NCBI GenBank assembly: GCA_022457155.1
Contig: JAJGOT010000049.1
Location: 293,501-357,500, forward strand
Source of the DNA: Cladopsammia gracilis
Lineage: Eukaryota; Cnidaria; Anthozoa; Scleractinia; Dendrophylliidae
Length of the DNA stretch: 64,000 bases
Reading direction: 5' to 3'
Shown: piece after piece, positions 61,472 to 64,000 of the stretch
Layout of the letters: each line of letters starts with the position of its first letter
Numbering within the stretch: the first letter of the stretch is position 1
Translations under genes and position numbers: made by a program
Notes under the pieces: generated by a model
Told to the model about the DNA's origin: nothing
What the model saw: the letters and a program-made list of their open reading frames with translations, nothing else
Database searches by the model: none

Positions 61472-62677
61472 AAGGTTGAATTTTAAACGTGAGAGATCAT
61501 GTTATCATTTGCTAGCGAGAGCTGCACAAAACAATACGATTAATGAGCGAAAACAATGCCTCTGCAAGTGCATTTTACATATTGTTATTCCCTGCAAAAT
61601 AACATCGTCAAATGATCAAATTATAGGTTTTGTGGAGAACATAAACACACGACTGTTTTCCTTTCTCTATTTGAAATTGAAAGTCGTCCCTACGACGGTC
61701 TACGAATTCAACAGGAAGCCAAAAGTAACCGCTTAAGCGAAGATGATTGACAGATCGGGAAAGTTAACCTGCACTAAACCACCTAAAACGAGAATCACTT
61801 CGTGAATTTTACCGGGGCCACTTTTTTAAAAATTGTAGTGAATTAATTTAGAAGATTTGTGTTATATTACAGGAAGGGAAATTGCATTGATTCCTACGAA
61901 GACTTATTTCAATAGCACAGGGTACCCGCGTTTTTAAAAATTGTAAACTATGATTAAATACTTCTTTTGGATATCGTTAAGAATCAGCCTTTTGATTTAA
62001 TTTAGATTTTATGCCAATTTTTATGCGATAAAGCATAGGTGCCGTTGGCTGGTGTGATTTTTATGATAGGCGACGCGTAATTTTATTATCGAAATGAGTA
62101 CACAGGGAGCCCAACGAGATAACATATCAAAAATGTTTTTTTTTTCTTTTAAAAATTGTAAAGATATGTCTTAAATAATAAAAGCGGGCGCTCATTGCGT
62201 TGTTTTGAAAAACGCGCACGTTCGATGTTACGGTAACACACGCGTGAGTCTCGGTCCTTAGTCTAGGAGAGTCATGCGTGCGTTACCGTGATATCTAATG
62301 CGCGCGTATTTATAATTTTGGTCTTGTATACACTTTTGATTCATATTTGATGGTAAAAAATATATTTGTTAGAAAAATATGCAAACCGATAGTTATCTGG
62401 TTGAGCTGGCTGTGATGACTAATGACAATTTCTTTGATGATAACATGTCATGTTGTGAACTAAAGGGAGTATTCGTATTGATTTACAGTATGATTTGGGT
62501 GTACTGTAACATTTTGTTTCAGGTTTTAACCAAATATTTTCAAAATTTGCCTGTTTATCCACAATCCTTCGTTACTACTATTTTATTTAGTAATTATTTC
62601 ACGGGTTTTTGCAAACGATTCTATCGTAATTATACCATTGGTCGAGAGTGATATTAAGACACAACTATCCAAACAAT
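61472..62677. other. Spacer with one strong hairpin
   Basis: Two ORFs (61476-61736, 62379-62651) have no recognised domain and lie in AT-rich DNA. A hairpin at about 62231-62291 pairs CGGTAACACACGCGTGAGTCTC with GAGAGTCATGCGTGCGTTACCG imperfectly. Confidence 0.4.
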
Positions 62678-62683
62678 TTTATT
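62678..62683 (-). terminator. AATAAA polyadenylation signal of the RPA-like gene
   Basis: AATAAA on the minus strand, about 204 bp beyond the TAA at 62887. Confidence 0.5.
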
Positions 62684-62886
62684 GTAACACAACATTCCTC
62701 ACAACAAAAATCAAGTCATTGTTACATATGAAGCATATTGTTTAAATGTGAACAGTGTTGAAAATAGAGTAAACAAAGTTTCAAAAGTTTTTATAATATA
62801 AACTCCAACAGTTTTTGTAAGATATCCTTTGGCAGTATATCGTAACAAAATAGTCAAGTGAGTCAAGTGTTGACATGATATCATAA

Positions 62887-63389
62887 TTAAACGGTGATAT
62901 CCAAAATATTAAACTTTTCAGTATTATACTCAAGAGTATGATCCACAAGACCGTAAAGCAACTCTCTTCCTAAGGTCGAGTGATCCATAGAGATTACACC
63001 AGGATACATCTTTTCGAGTAGAGGATGATCAATTTTGAAAACTACTTCTTGGTCTTCCATCTTAATGACTATCTTCGCAGCAACTTTTGTCTGACAGGAC
63101 TCTGTCTTCATCATGAAGCCACAGTGTTCACAATTGATGATATCTGTGCATGTTCCTTGGATTATACCTTTGCTACAATGGACACACTCTAAATACTTAG
63201 TTATCTTCTGTATGGAGTGAACCTCGGTTATCTTGAGGGTTTGTTGTGGCTCCAGGTCTTCGCTATTTGTTGGTAGATCACGTAAGAGTTGATCGTCAAT
63301 AGCTTGAATGGCTGTACGCATAGTGGTTGCAAGCTTCTTTCTTCCACTCCAGACTTTGACTTGAACATTGGCGAAGTTATAAACTTGGT
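62887..63389 (-). CDS. RPA1-like OB-fold protein, last exon
   Basis: The exon begins after TTTGCATAG at 63389 and ends in TAA at 62887. It reads VYNFANVQVKVWSGRKKLAT and on to ECVHCSKGIIQGTCTDIINC and CEHCGFMMKTESC, a Cys-rich Zn-ribbon-like module within an OB fold. The C-terminal part has EVVFKIDHPLLEKMYPG. RPA1 C-terminal OB folds have such a zinc site and bind single-stranded DNA. This may be an RPA1 paralog or a Helitron-type RPA. Phase with the previous exon is correct (the codon is split g|ac). Confidence 0.7.
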
Positions 63390-63733
63390 CTATGCAAATG
63401 AAAAGAAATTATGTTAACACGGCATTTTTTTTGACATGTTTAAGCGAATTGCGGTCATTTGGCCAACGAGTAGTTTCGCCAATGTTAAGTTTGCCAACGT
63501 ATTCACTTGAGGCTCACGCTTAAAGAAGGAGAAATTGTCGGTTTTTTCACTCAGTAGTATAGCAAAAGATAGGTTTGGATCTCTCAGAAATTATTGCAAT
63601 ATATTGCGGGTGATTTAGATTAATTTACATCGCTACTGGATCTGCTATGATAAGTTGGCGAACTTATAAACGTTGGCGAAACTACTCGTTGGCGAAATGA
63701 TCGGTTACCGTTTATAAACAATGTAATACCTAC
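63390..63733 (-). other. Intron of the RPA-like gene
   Basis: The donor on the minus strand is AAAACAG|GTAGGTATT (63733) and the acceptor is TTTGCATAG|ACC (63390). Removing it joins two open frames in phase. It contains a MITE. Confidence 0.8.
63453..63703. mobile_element. MITE inside the RPA-like intron
   Basis: GGTCATTTGGCCAACGAGTA plus GTTTCGCCAA on the left mirrors GTTGGCGAAACTACTCGTTG plus GCGAAATGATC on the right. The interior about 190 bp is unique. No ORF; the splice sites lie outside it. Confidence 0.7.
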
Positions 63734-64000
63734 CTGTTTTCACGTTCTCAATGTGAGATTCCCAAATATCTATGGGAATCCTCCCAGATTCATCGTCAAG
63801 AAAGGCTTCCATAAGTCTGAGTTTTTTGCTGGGACTTCCAACTATACGCTGGTCTCTCAAACCAACAATCTTGCCTTGAACTGTGACAAGTTCCCATTCT
63901 TTGGAAGTATTGATCACATCTAACACTTTGATTTTTGCGGCTTGAGGTTCTGTAGGGATTTGATGTTGAAATGAATATTCACTCTGTTGTGGATTACTAA
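63734..64000 (-). CDS. RPA1-like OB-fold protein, penultimate exon (runs off the window)
   Basis: Open from the window edge to the donor at 63734. After a Gln-rich start come KIKVLDVINTSKEWELVTVQ, GKIVGLRDQRIVG and MEAFLDDESGRIPIDIWES, one OB fold of the RPA1 type (strand, GK, then the D-x-SG-I-x-I-x-W motif). The exon is partial; upstream exons lie to the right of the window. Confidence 0.7.

Noticed and set aside
61476..61736. 86-codon ORF
   Set aside because: No recognisable domain and AT-rich codon use like the spacer; not supported as a gene.
62379..62651. 90-codon ORF with hydrophobic stretch
   Set aside because: No family resemblance, no upstream or downstream signals; kept as spacer.

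Overview
This is eukaryotic, probably metazoan, DNA. It is dominated by mobile elements, with only two candidate cellular gene families. tRNA genes with eukaryote-style internal boxes, GT-AG introns, AATAAA signals, a Polinton/adintovirus-like element, a tyrosine-recombinase (YR)-type retroelement, BEL/Pao, L1/Tx1-like and Penelope-like retroelements and many MITEs fit a cnidarian. An anthozoan such as a coral or sea anemone is most likely. That placement rests on recalled repeat families, not on a search.

Layout. 1-2140: two valine tRNA genes (AAC, TAC), a deleted tRNA-Asp copy and AT microsatellites. 2145-11240: a decayed Polinton (Maverick/adintovirus-like) of about 9 kb. It has fiber and packaging ATPase on the minus strand. 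On the plus strand are a coiled-coil protein, penton-like and major capsid proteins, two small virion proteins, an adenain-type protease, a Zn-ribbon/PLA2 protein and a chromodomain integrase. Several genes carry frameshifts or stops and no protein-primed DNA polymerase was found. 11560-14600: the 5' part of a YR-type retroelement on the minus strand (SGNH hydrolase, gag, truncated RT). 14600-21900: a retroposed 3' UTR, tRNA-Val(CAC), a 1.77 kb foldback element flanked by TTAA, tRNA-Asp(GTC) and two MITEs.

22690-35300: one BEL/Pao retrotransposon, split in its RT domain by about 8 kb of nested elements (L1-like copies, their non-coding derivative and MITEs) and again in its integrase. 35904-50180: a head-to-tail tandem duplication of about 7.1 kb units. 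Each unit carries an almost identical SAM-dependent methyltransferase exon on the minus strand and a non-autonomous LINE derivative. Part of the unit recurs at 59607-61345.

50430-55040: a three-level nest, in which a piggyBac-type MITE sits inside an L1-like LINE inside a Harbinger-like element. Empty-site copies of each level are in the same window, so the ends can be read to the base. 55700-58900: a Penelope-like element (RT C-terminus and GIY-YIG nuclease) preceded by two inverted hammerhead ribozyme motifs. 62887-64000: the 3' two exons of an RPA1-like OB-fold protein, running off the right edge.

Almost every transposon ORF is broken, so the window records successive insertions. The likely functional content is the tRNAs, the methyltransferase pair and the RPA-like gene. 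All similarity statements come from reading by eye; no alignment or database search was run.
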